NCBI GenBank assembly: GCA_022572105.1
Contig: JACZWN010000110.1
Location: forward strand, 1-11,177
Length of the DNA stretch: 11,177 nt
Reading direction: 5' to 3'
DNA from: Pseudomonadota bacterium
Lineage (GTDB): Bacteria; Pseudomonadota; Alphaproteobacteria; Kiloniellales; J153
Shown: positions 1 through 5,460 of the stretch, in pieces
How the letters are laid out: each line of letters opens with the position of its first letter
Numbering within the stretch: position 1 is the stretch's first letter
Program-made: the position numbers and the translations under genes
Notes under the pieces: generated by a model
Databases searched by the model: none
What the model was told of the DNA's origin: nothing
The model's input: the letters and a program-made list of their open reading frames with translations, nothing else

Positions 1-2
1 AG

Positions 3-197
3 CGCCGGGAGTTCGCCGCGGTGATCAACCGCAAGGGCCTCGACGGCCTCCTGGACATGCTCCGGGAGAAACTGGCGGCGCAGGCGGAGACGGCGCGAGG
101 CGGGCCGGCCGGGGACCGGCTGAAGGTCTCCCTCTTCGCCAGCATCCTTGCCTCGCCGAACGCGAACAGCTTAGGGATTCTCCTGGCTCGCAGGTGA
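3..197 (+). CDS. C-terminal fragment of an unidentified protein
   Basis: An open frame enters from the left edge and ends at TGA 195-197, with a second TGA directly after it. About 64 residues are visible. Nearly every codon in the first 50 ends in G or C, as in the confident genes here, so I read it as a real gene end. The visible part is charged and probably helical (INRKGLDGLLDMLREKLAAQ, then a Gly/Ala linker, then LKVSLFASILASPNANSLG). The last ten codons use TTA, ATT and GCT and are less GC-biased, so the original C-terminus may have been altered. I do not recognise the family. A G10 run follows at 201-210. Confidence 0.6.
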   Translation, partial: RREFAAVINRKGLDGLLDMLREKLAAQAETARGGPAGDRLKVSLFASILASPNANSLGILLARR

Positions 198-500
198 TGA
201 GGGGGGGGGGTGCTTCCATCCTCCTCTCATCCCGTCCCTCCCGAAAGCCCGTGAGCCGCGCAGGTGCCCGGCACAAAGGGTGGCCGGCCAAATGGGGACA
301 TTCTACTTTATTCCGATGATTTTCATGTAATTTCAATAAGTTAAAGACCCATCGTCGTTCGATGCGCCCTCTGCGTCAGGGCGGCGCCTCGAACCTCCCT
401 GTCGGTAAGCGGCCGTCGAGCGCTTGCTAAGGTGAATGTCGTAAGAGTATAAATCATTGAAATATATAAGTTAATTGCGAAGTAAAATAAAATGTCCCCG
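198..500. other. Intergenic region with G10 tract, AT-rich stretch and inverted-repeat element
   Basis: No convincing gene is seen here; the open frame on the minus strand across 25-336 has an unnatural composition and overlaps the gene end at 197. The stretch holds a run of ten G at 201-210, a 10-bp palindrome TGGCCGGCCA at 281-290, a hairpin CGCCCT/AGGGCG (365-370 with 378-383), and AT-rich DNA from about 300 to 350 and 440 to 500. The AT-rich ends belong to the inverted-repeat element described separately. Confidence 0.6.
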
Positions 501-502
501 TT
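291..502. mobile_element. Non-autonomous element or IS remnant with 25-bp terminal inverted repeats
   Basis: Positions 291-315 and the reverse complement of 478-502 align without gaps at 20 of 25 positions, sharing the core GGGGACATT followed by a T-rich tract. All five differences are C/T transitions. The roughly 160 bp between the arms have no coding frame. The outward end of the right arm supplies the TAA stop (501-503) of the neighbouring HAD gene. From memory, GGGGACATT-type ends occur in some IS21-like elements, but that assignment is unverified. No clear target-site duplication is visible. It could be an eroded IS remnant, a MITE-like element or a chance structure. Confidence 0.5.
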
Positions 503-1181
503 AATCCGACAGCAATAGCCCGGGCAGGGCGCCGAGGTCGGGCGCGTCGGCGACCGGCGGCGCGGCCCCGGCCGGGACCTCCAGGCGCTGGCGGTTGGAC
601 CAGTAGACCGGCAGGCCGACGGCGCCCGCGCCGGTCACGTCGTGGGCGGAGCCGGCCACGAACAGCACCTTCCCCGCAGGCAGGCCGAGGGCGGAGAGCC
701 CGGCCTCATAGGCGCGCGGGTCGGTCTTGTAGGCGCCGGCGCGCTCGGCGCTCACGACGACCTCGAAGCTTGCGCCGGTCGCCGCCGCCGCCCGCTCGGC
801 CAGGCTTTGCGAGCAATTGGTGATGACCGCCAGGCGCCGCCCGGCGAGCGCTTGCAGCACCCCCGGCGCCTCGGGCCAGGGTTCGAGCTCGCCCCAACGG
901 TCGAGCAGCGCCTCGGCGCGCGCGGGGGGCAGGCCCACCTCCGCCGTTGCCGCGCCCACGATGTCCTCGTAGGGGCGGTAGTCGCCGGCGCCCGTCACCC
1001 GGCGCAGCGAGGCGCCGCGCCAGGCGCGGCCCAAGGCCTCGTCGCCGGCGACCTCGATCCACAGCGACCAGGAGTCGATCAGCGCGGTCAGGAGGTCGAA
1101 GGCGACGGCTTCGATGTCGGAGGGGCGAAACGATGGACGGTCCAAGGGGCGGCCCCCTGCTCGGGTGCAAGAGTCTCGCAA
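501..1181 (-). CDS. HAD-superfamily hydrolase, haloacid dehalogenase type II-like
   Basis: The protein has 226 residues from a TTG at 1181, or about 214 from a second in-frame TTG at 1145. The second is attractive because AGGGGG lies about 7 nt upstream of it. The HAD motifs are in order: nucleophile D29 in AFDLLTALIDSW, TN at 121-122, K152 in YKTDPRAYE, and D181 in FVAGSAHDVTGAGAVGLP. YWSNR follows, as in L-2-haloacid dehalogenases. R60 and Y158 also align with residues of the classical enzymes. However, the positions matching Thr14, Ser175 and Asn177 of L-DEX-type dehalogenases read Ala33, Ala176 and Ser178. The fold is clear and true dehalogenase activity is doubtful. The enzyme is cytosolic, with no signal peptide. 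It diverges from the arsR-like gene. An overlapping frame with an ATG at 1191 lacks HAD motifs. Confidence 0.85.
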   Translation of the reverse strand: MRDSCTRAGGRPLDRPSFRPSDIEAVAFDLLTALIDSWSLWIEVAGDEALGRAWRGASLRRVTGAGDYRPYEDIVGAATAEVGLPPARAEALLDRWGELEPWPEAPGVLQALAGRRLAVITNCSQSLAERAAAATGASFEVVVSAERAGAYKTDPRAYEAGLSALGLPAGKVLFVAGSAHDVTGAGAVGLPVYWSNRQRLEVPAGAAPPVADAPDLGALPGLLLSD

Positions 1182-1308
1182 GGTAATCCATGGCGGTACC
1201 GAGGCAAAGTTTCGAAGCCCGGGCTAGAGTCTCGGTTTGAAAATCCGCCGAAACCACGCCCGGAACGCCGGCTTTTCAGCGGATCACGTCCGCTTTCCCG
1301 CCCAACGG

Positions 1309-1336
1309 CGGACCTTGGCGCCCGGACCTTGGCCCA
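1309..1336. repeat. 14-bp tandem duplication (2 copies)
   Basis: The unit CGGACCTTGGCGCC (1309-1322) is followed directly by CGGACCTTGGCCCA (1323-1336), 12 of 14 identical. It lies in the HAD/arsR intergenic region. Confidence 0.75.
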
Positions 1337-1431
1337 GGGTCATCGGGACCGCTGCTCCCGACGCGAAGCGGTCATCGTACGCAATGAGGTCGGCCTCGGT
1401 TTGATCTTGCAGTCGTCGATTGTGAAGGGAG

Positions 1432-1458
1432 TTGACTCTCGTGGTGAATTTCAATAAT
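1432..1458 (+). promoter_or_regulatory. Candidate promoter of the arsR-like gene
   Basis: A -35-like TTGACT at 1432-1437 is followed after 15 bp by AATAAT at 1453-1458, which matches five of six bases of a -10 box. The spacer is short. The -10 overlaps the palindromic operator, as expected for an autorepressed gene. Confidence 0.4.
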
Positions 1459-1467
1459 TGATGAAAT
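1448..1467. promoter_or_regulatory. Palindromic operator of the ArsR-type regulator
   Basis: ATTTCAATAATTGATGAAAT is an imperfect palindrome: 16 of 20 positions match its reverse complement, with perfect arms ATTTCA/TGAAAT. It abuts the ATG at 1468 and overlaps the candidate -10. ArsR-family repressors typically bind such AT-rich dyads in their own promoters, so this is the likely autoregulatory site. It leaves no room for a good ribosome binding site, so translation may start inefficiently. Confidence 0.6.
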
Positions 1468-1839
1468 ATGGAAATCTGGTCTGCCGTCGATGCATTGTCC
1501 GCGCTAGCCCACGAATCACGGTTAGCGATATTTCGCTTGCTCGTCCCGGAGGGACCGGATGGCCTTCCGGCCGGGGAGATCGGCAAAAGACTGGGTATCG
1601 CGGCGAACGCACTGTCGTTCCACCTAACACGGTTACGGTATGCGGGTCTGGTCTCGGTGCGGCGGAACGGCCAGCAGATGATCTATGCAGCGGCCTACGA
1701 CGGGATGCAGCGTTTAATGGGATTTCTCACTGAAAATTGCTGTCAGCTGGACGCCCGGGGTTGTTCTTCGGACTGCCCACAGCCTCTGCCCAACCGGAAG
1801 AAACAAAAACGGAGCCGGCAAAAAGTACGCGCCGCGTAA
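1468..1839 (+). CDS. ArsR-family winged-helix regulator, arsenite-type C-terminal cysteines
   Basis: The protein has 123 residues. An ArsR-type winged helix spans roughly residues 5-85: ALAHESRLAIFRLL, then the recognition region GEIGKRLGIAANALSFHL, then the wing VSVRRNGQQMIY. The classical alpha-3 ELCVCD metal box is absent. Instead there is ENCC with C91, C92, C99 and C103. This resembles ArsR proteins that bind As(III) through a C-terminal Cys pair plus a third Cys (the Acidithiobacillus ferrooxidans type). The C-terminus is a basic tail (KKQKRSRQK). The family represses its own operon and releases DNA on binding a metalloid. No arsenic resistance enzyme is visible nearby. GC is clearly below the flanking genes, suggesting transfer. 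No strong Shine-Dalgarno precedes the ATG. Confidence 0.88.
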   Translation: MEIWSAVDALSALAHESRLAIFRLLVPEGPDGLPAGEIGKRLGIAANALSFHLTRLRYAGLVSVRRNGQQMIYAAAYDGMQRLMGFLTENCCQLDARGCSSDCPQPLPNRKKQKRSRQKVRAA

Positions 1840-1878
1840 CCACTGCTTTTGCAGATTTCAGTCGTCGGAGAACCTAGG

Positions 1879-2352
1879 ATGCAGATCCATCGACTATCGC
1901 AGAAGGAAGCGCTGAAAGCGCTTGGGATCGGTGTGCTAACCGCTGTCCTGTTGTCGGCCATCATGGTTCCAGCGTTCAAACTCGGCATCGCGCCGTTGCC
2001 GAAACCACCTTCTCTCGCACTCGCTCAACTGTTGTTTGGCGCGAATATACCGTTGCCGGTCGGCCTTTTATTTCATGTCGCGTACGTGACGTTTTGGTCC
2101 GTCGTTTACGTGTCGGTGTTCCGAGATCGCTTGACCCTCCGCAACGCCTTGTGGCTTGGGCTCGCCCTTTGGGGCGTGATTTTGGTTTTCTTCTTTCCTC
2201 TCCTGGGGTGGGGGTTCTTCGGTCTCGCCATAAGCCCCAAGCTAATTCCCGCATCGTTGGTACCCCACGTTCTTTTCGCCGTTTTTCTTTGGGGGCTGTG
2301 CCGGTGGGCCTTCAAGGTGAAGACGGTACCCGACGAATTAAAGACGGATTGA
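1879..2352 (+). CDS. Small multi-pass membrane protein in the arsR operon
   Basis: From ATG 1879, preceded by CGGAG at 1866-1870, the protein has 157 residues. An in-frame TTG at 1849 would add ten, but has no ribosome binding site. Hydrophobic segments are near residues 12-32, 59-80, 90-108 and 125-144, so about four TM helices, with a Pro/Gly-rich stretch FFPLLGWGFFGLAISPKLIP before the last one. I see no transporter signature and cannot name the family; it loosely resembles DUF1440/DUF6789-type membrane proteins. It starts 39 nt after the arsR-like stop, so the two are probably cotranscribed and derepressed together. GC content (52-55% in two 60-base samples) is far below the HAD gene (83% in one sample), consistent with horizontal acquisition. 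Confidence 0.75.
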   Translation: MQIHRLSQKEALKALGIGVLTAVLLSAIMVPAFKLGIAPLPKPPSLALAQLLFGANIPLPVGLLFHVAYVTFWSVVYVSVFRDRLTLRNALWLGLALWGVILVFFFPLLGWGFFGLAISPKLIPASLVPHVLFAVFLWGLCRWAFKVKTVPDELKTD

Positions 2353-2440
2353 ACCGAAGATCAATGGGCAAGGTGCGCGACAACCAGCTGTACATAAATT
2401 AAGTGGTTTCCGTGAGTGGCAATTATCCGTTCGTGGCTGA

Positions 2441-2583
2441 GGCTGTTGAAAAAGTCGCGAAGGTCAAAATTCTTGAATCAATGATTCGAAATTCCGCGAT
2501 TCAGTGAATCAAAATTGCCGCAAGCGCGGGTCACAGGCACCATAGTTGCGCAAAACTTGATGGTCGGGACTTTTTCAACACCC
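2441..2583. mobile_element. MITE-like element with terminal inverted repeats and GANTC cluster
   Basis: The left end GGCTGTTGAAAAAGTC (2441-2456) and right end GACTTTTTCAACACCC (2568-2583) are inverted repeats matching at 15 of 16 positions. TGTTGAAAAAGTC-type ends are common on DDE-transposase IS elements (IS5/IS1182-like, from memory). The 143-bp element has no coding frame, so it would need a transposase supplied in trans. The core holds four GANTC sites (2475, 2483, 2498, 2506) in two 13-bp palindromes, and a direct repeat TCAAAATT (2464-2471 and 2509-2516). No target-site duplication is evident. It could also be a CcrM-associated intergenic repeat of the kind described in Caulobacter. 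Confidence 0.7.
2475..2510. promoter_or_regulatory. Cluster of four GANTC (CcrM-type) methylation sites
   Basis: GAATC 2475-2479 and GATTC 2483-2487 form one 13-bp palindrome. GATTC 2498-2502 and GAATC 2506-2510 form another. Sites within a pair are 8 bp apart and the pairs are 23 bp apart. In alphaproteobacteria with GcrA, CcrM methylates GANTC, and hemimethylation after replication alters GcrA binding. Scanning by eye, I find about twenty GANTC sites in the whole window, so four in 36 bp is a strong cluster. Confidence 0.75.
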
Positions 2584-2700
2584 TAGGCTAGTTTCGGACT
2601 CGATGGTCGCACCAGAACGATGACCGCTTTCGCACGATAGGCCGACATACGGGGGTCCGCTGCGTGCTTTCAACAGGTCAAGTTTAAAACCGAGACACTA

Positions 2701-2724
2701 CCAAGCCCGGGACCAAGCCCGGGG
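2701..2724. repeat. 12-bp tandem duplication (2 copies)
   Basis: CCAAGCCCGGGA (2701-2712) is followed directly by CCAAGCCCGGGG (2713-2724), 11 of 12 identical, about 115 bp before the amidohydrolase start. Confidence 0.8.
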
Positions 2725-2764
2725 TGTCCGAGGCCTGGCCCGCCGTGATAATCTCTCGTGACGT

Positions 2765-2796
2765 AGTCGGCCGTGGCAGTCGGCCGTGAGAGTCGG
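2765..2796. repeat. 13-bp tandem duplication (2.5 copies)
   Basis: AGTCGGCCGTGGC (2765-2777), AGTCGGCCGTGAG (2778-2790) and a partial AGTCGG (2791-2796) lie in tandem in the 5' region of the amidohydrolase gene. Confidence 0.8.
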
Positions 2797-2837
2797 AGGC
2801 GAACGCCTTCGCCGGACAGGGGGAGCATCTGGAGGCC

Positions 2838-4082
2838 ATGAAGAACATTTCGATCGACGGCGCGCGGCTCTGGGAGTCGCTCATGGAGATGGCCAGGATC
2901 GGCGCCACCGAGAAGGGCGGCAACTGCCGCCTGGCGCTGACCGACCTGGACCGCGAGGCGCGCGACCTCTTCGTGCGCTGGTGCGAGGCGGCCGGCTGCA
3001 CGGTGAGCGTGGATGCCATGGGCAACATCTTCGCCCGCCGCCCCGGGCGCGATCCTGGGCGCGACCCCGGGCTGGCGCCGGTCATGACCGGCTCCCACCT
3101 GGACACCCAGCCGACCGGCGGCAAGTTCGACGGCGTCTACGGCGTGCTCGCCGGGCTCGAGGTGATCCGCACCCTCAACGACCACGGCATCGAGACCGAG
3201 GCGCCGGTGGAGGCGGTGGTCTGGACCAACGAGGAGGGCGCGCGCTTCGCCCCTGCCATGACCGCCTCGGGCGTCTTTGCCGGGGTCTTCGACCTGGACT
3301 ACGCGCACGCGCGCGCCGACCCCGACGGCAGGACGCTCGGCGCGGAGCTCGAGCGCATCGGCTACAAGGGCGATGCCGAGTGCGGCGGGCGCGAGGTCAA
3401 GGCCTACTTCGAGGCGCACATCGAGCAGGGCCCGATCCTCGAGGCCGAGGGCAAGCCGATCGGCGTGGTCACCGGCGCGCAAGGCCAGCGCTGGTTCGAG
3501 ATCACCGTGACCGGCGCCGAATCCCACGCCGGGACGACGCCCATGGACCGGCGCAGGGACGCCCTCGCGGGCGCCGCGGGCATGGTGACGGAGGTGCGGC
3601 GCATCGCCACCTCGCGCCCGCCGCACGCGGTTGCCACGGTGGGCGTGCTGAACTCGAGCCCGAACTCGCGCAACACCATTCCGGGCCGCGTGTTCTTCAC
3701 GGTCGACCTGCGCCATCCGGAGGACGGGACGCTGAGCGCCATGGCCGCCGAGTTCCGGGCGGCCTGCGATGCCATCGCGGCGGAGGCCGGCCTGGCCTGC
3801 GAGATCGAGGAGATCTGGTACTTCGCGCCGATCGCCTTCGATGCCGACTGCGTGGCCGCCGTGCGCCAGGGCGCCGACGCGCTCGGCTACGGCCACCTCG
3901 ACATCGTCTCGGGCGCCGGGCACGACGCCTGCTACGTCGCCAAGGTCGCGCCCACGGGCATGATCTTCGTGCCCTGCAAGGACGGCATTAGCCACAACGA
4001 GCTCGAGAGCGCCGAGCCCGACGACCTGGCGGCCGGCTGCAACGTGCTCTTGCACGCGGTCCTGGAGCGCGCCGGCGGCTAG
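2838..4082 (+). CDS. M20-family Zn-dependent N-carbamoyl-amino-acid / allantoate amidohydrolase
   Basis: The 414-residue length is typical of the HyuC/AllC/beta-ureidopropionase branch of peptidase family M20, which hydrolyses N-carbamoyl or ureido groups releasing CO2 and ammonia. Expected metal ligands are present: H87 in GSHLDTQPTGG, D98 in GGKFDGVYG, E132/E133 in WTNEEGARF, H194 in EAHIEQGP, and H386 in ISHNELE. H230 (ESHAGTTPM) and H362 (SGAGHDA) fit the dimerisation/substrate region. GGAGG (2831-2835) lies only 2 nt before the ATG, an unusually tight spacing; AGGGGGAG further upstream may contribute. Residues 69-79 contain a duplicated RDPG from a 12-bp in-frame tandem repeat. No hydantoinase, dihydropyrimidinase or uptake gene is visible, so the exact substrate is open. 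The enzyme is cytosolic. Confidence 0.9.
   Translation: MKNISIDGARLWESLMEMARIGATEKGGNCRLALTDLDREARDLFVRWCEAAGCTVSVDAMGNIFARRPGRDPGRDPGLAPVMTGSHLDTQPTGGKFDGVYGVLAGLEVIRTLNDHGIETEAPVEAVVWTNEEGARFAPAMTASGVFAGVFDLDYAHARADPDGRTLGAELERIGYKGDAECGGREVKAYFEAHIEQGPILEAEGKPIGVVTGAQGQRWFEITVTGAESHAGTTPMDRRRDALAGAAGMVTEVRRIATSRPPHAVATVGVLNSSPNSRNTIPGRVFFTVDLRHPEDGTLSAMAAEFRAACDAIAAEAGLACEIEEIWYFAPIAFDADCVAAVRQGADALGYGHLDIVSGAGHDACYVAKVAPTGMIFVPCKDGISHNELESAEPDDLAAGCNVLLHAVLERAGG
3045..3072 (+). repeat. 12-bp in-frame tandem duplication inside the amidohydrolase gene
   Basis: GGGCGCGATCCT (3045-3056) and GGGCGCGACCCC (3057-3068) are followed by a partial GGGC. The period is a multiple of three and encodes repeated GRDP in a surface loop just before the SHLDT metal motif. 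Confidence 0.75.
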
Positions 4083-4132
4083 GGGCGACGGCCCCCCAGA
4101 CGACAAGGCCGCGTCTTGCCCCCAGCACGGCG

Positions 4133-4171
4133 GGCCTAATACCAAGGAGCGTCGCTCCTTGGTATTAGGCC
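4133..4171. repeat. Perfect 39-bp palindrome between convergent genes
   Basis: Arms 4133-4151 and 4153-4171 are exactly complementary over 19 bp around a single T at 4152. It lies between the amidohydrolase (plus) and the winged-helix-like gene (minus), and contains the TAA stop of the latter at 4165-4167. Transcribed from either strand it would fold into one long hairpin, but no T-run follows either arm, so it is not a standard intrinsic terminator. Candidates are a bidirectional transcript-end stabiliser, a REP-like dispersed repeat, or a protein-binding dyad. Confidence 0.85.
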
Positions 4172-4671
4172 TTGGGCGAGGTCCGCTTCGCCTGGCGCCC
4201 GAAGTAATTCCGGAGCGTGCGCGCGGTCGCCTCGGTGACGTAGTAGATGCCGTTGATGATGTTGCTGTGGCTCTTGTCCCACTTGGTCGCGTCGAAATCC
4301 CAGCCGATCAGGTGGATGCGTTTGTCCGGATCGTCGAGCAGGCGGCGCAGGCGCCGGCTGAGCACCGCCTGGAAGTGGGAGAGCACCCGCATGTCGCTGT
4401 CGTTGGTCGCCTTCAGGAGATCGCGCTGGGTGACCCGGGTGCCCTTCTTGGCGAACAGCGCGAGGCGCGCGCGGTGCGGCTGGGACAGGCCGTGCAGCAG
4501 CCGCACCGCCAGATCCGGCGACAGGTCCATGGGCTCCCGCCACAATGCCTTGGCCGGGGGCTTCGCCGGCCGGGGGCCGGGGAGGCTCTTGCCGGTAAGG
4601 GCCTCGAGCAGCTCGTTCCGCGTCTGCGCGGAAAGCCGCCGGAAGTCGGATTGTTCGATGACGAGCCGCAT
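4165..4671 (-). CDS. Unidentified small protein with probable winged-helix domain
   Basis: The protein has 168 residues. Its start is well set by AAAGGAGG six bases upstream of the ATG at 4671. The N-terminal 45 residues are charged with a Pro/Ala-rich linker. Residues about 50-117 look like a winged helix: LAVRLLHGLSQPHRARLALF, then RVTQRDLLKATND as a helix-turn-helix core, then MRVLSHFQAVLSRRLRRLL. A tail with LIGWDFDATKWDKSHSN and GIYYVTEATARTLRNYF follows. I do not recognise a named family; a DNA-binding regulator is an inference. The tandem duplications at 4685-4759 lie just upstream and the TAA lies inside the 39-bp palindrome. Codon bias matches the host genes. Confidence 0.75.
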   Translation of the reverse strand: MRLVIEQSDFRRLSAQTRNELLEALTGKSLPGPRPAKPPAKALWREPMDLSPDLAVRLLHGLSQPHRARLALFAKKGTRVTQRDLLKATNDSDMRVLSHFQAVLSRRLRRLLDDPDKRIHLIGWDFDATKWDKSHSNIINGIYYVTEATARTLRNYFGRQAKRTSPKA

Positions 4672-4684
4672 GACCGTCCTCCTT

Positions 4685-4720
4685 TAGTGTGCGCGCCGCG
4701 CGTAGTGTGTGCGCCGCGCG
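4685..4720. repeat. 18-bp tandem duplication (2 copies)
   Basis: TAGTGTGCGCGCCGCGCG (4685-4702) and TAGTGTGTGCGCCGCGCG (4703-4720) differ at one position. They sit immediately upstream of the ribosome binding site of the minus-strand gene starting at 4671. Confidence 0.85.
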
Positions 4721-4723
4721 CGT

Positions 4724-4759
4724 GCCCGCGGAATAGTTGGCCCGCGGAATAGTTGGCCC
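4724..4759. repeat. 16-bp tandem duplication (2 exact copies plus 4 bases)
   Basis: GCCCGCGGAATAGTTG occurs at 4724-4739 and again identically at 4740-4755, followed by GCCC. It lies between the transporter 3' end (4787) and the winged-helix-like gene (4671). Confidence 0.85.
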
Positions 4760-4786
4760 CTAGTATAGCCGATATTCGAAACACGC

Positions 4787-5458
4787 CTAATCGGAGAGCG
4801 CCAGCGGAGAGAAGCGCGTGTCCCGGTCGTAGACGTCCACGCCCTCGCTGCGCTTGAGGTAGCCCACCACCGCATAGGTCACGGGGGTGGCGGCGGCCTC
4901 GTAGGCCGACTTGACCAGCCACTGGGTCACCACCGCGCCCATGAGCGCGGCGGGCGGGATCGTTCCGGCGAACGCCAGGACGATGAAGATCAGCGAGTCG
5001 AGGCCCTGGCCGACCAGCGTCGAGCCGATGGTCCGGGTCCACAGCCAGCGCCCCTCGGTCGCGATCTTCATCTTGGCGAGCACGAAGGCGTTGGCGAACT
5101 CGCCGACCAGATAGGCCAGGAACGAGGCGGCCAGGATGCGCGGCGCCAAGCCGAGGATGCGCTCGTAGGCCGCCTGGCCGTCCCAGAACTCCGCGGCCGG
5201 CAGTATTTGGCCGATCCAGATGGTCGCGACCACGACCAGGTTGCACAGGAAGCCCAGCCAGATGACCCGGCGCGCCTGGCGGTAGCCGTAGACCTCGGTC
5301 AGCACGTCGCCGAGGATGTAGCTGACGGGGAAGATGACGAGGGCGGCCGGCAGCAGCAGACCGAATACCGCGATCAGCTTGACCGCCGTGATGTTGGCCG
5401 CGATCAGGCAGGTGACGAAGAGCGCGACCAGGACGATGAAGCGGTGCGAGTAGGTCAT
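4787..5458 (-). CDS. yhhQ: Queuosine precursor transporter, YhhQ/DUF165 (VUT) family
   Basis: The protein has 223 residues and about six hydrophobic segments. It imports 7-deazaguanine precursors (preQ0/preQ1) across the inner membrane for synthesis of queuosine in tRNA. Family hallmarks are present: FPVSYILGDVLTEVYGY at 43-59, GEFANAFVLAKMK at 119-131, and RTIGSTLVGQGLDS at 142-155. The ATG at 5458 gives the usual length, but no Shine-Dalgarno precedes it; three tandem 20-21 bp repeats abut the start instead. I looked for a preQ1 riboswitch and see none. The SAM hydrolase gene lies upstream on the same strand with a 118-bp gap, so cotranscription is possible. The symbol follows the E. coli homologue. 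Confidence 0.92.
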   Translation of the reverse strand: MTYSHRFIVLVALFVTCLIAANITAVKLIAVFGLLLPAALVIFPVSYILGDVLTEVYGYRQARRVIWLGFLCNLVVVATIWIGQILPAAEFWDGQAAYERILGLAPRILAASFLAYLVGEFANAFVLAKMKIATEGRWLWTRTIGSTLVGQGLDSLIFIVLAFAGTIPPAALMGAVVTQWLVKSAYEAAATPVTYAVVGYLKRSEGVDVYDRDTRFSPLALSD

Positions 5459-5460
5459 GG

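Larger units (their letters stand above)
1182..1467. other. Divergent intergenic region with two hairpins and a tandem repeat
   Basis: This gap separates the HAD gene (minus) from the arsR-like gene (plus). It contains a hairpin AGCGGA/TCCGCT (1278-1283 with 1289-1294), a second stem GACCGCT/AGCGGTC (1347-1353 with 1367-1373), and a 14-bp tandem duplication at 1309-1336. The arsR promoter and operator occupy the right end. GANTC sites occur at 1227 and 1434. The hairpins lie upstream of the proposed arsR promoter, so they are unlikely to be its leader. Confidence 0.5.
2353..2837. other. Long intergenic region with MITE-like element and tandem repeats
   Basis: There is no credible gene here. 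It contains the 143-bp inverted-repeat element at 2441-2583, a further GANTC site at 2597-2601, a 12-bp tandem duplication at 2701-2724 and a 13-bp one at 2765-2796. A -10-like GATAAT lies at 2747-2752 without a convincing -35. No T-tailed terminator is seen after the membrane gene. Confidence 0.6.

Noticed and set aside
25..336. Minus-strand gene across the left end
   Set aside because: Cys/Pro/Arg-rich product crossing the G10 tract and the end of the well-coded plus-strand fragment; no domain.
1278..1294. Attenuator or riboswitch leader for the arsR-like gene
   Set aside because: The hairpin lies upstream of the likely promoter at 1432-1458, so it would not be in the arsR transcript.
2094..2402. 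Alternative plus-strand frame inside and beyond the small membrane protein gene
   Set aside because: It overlaps the hydrophobic, well-initiated frame 1879-2352 and has no family resemblance.
2670..4145. Very long open frame on the minus strand opposite the amidohydrolase gene
   Set aside because: The plus-strand product has all M20 metal motifs; the antisense product is Arg/Gly/His/Ala-rich low complexity, as expected of a shadow frame in GC-rich DNA.
4133..4171. Standard intrinsic terminator
   Set aside because: The stem is perfect and long, but no T-run follows on either strand.
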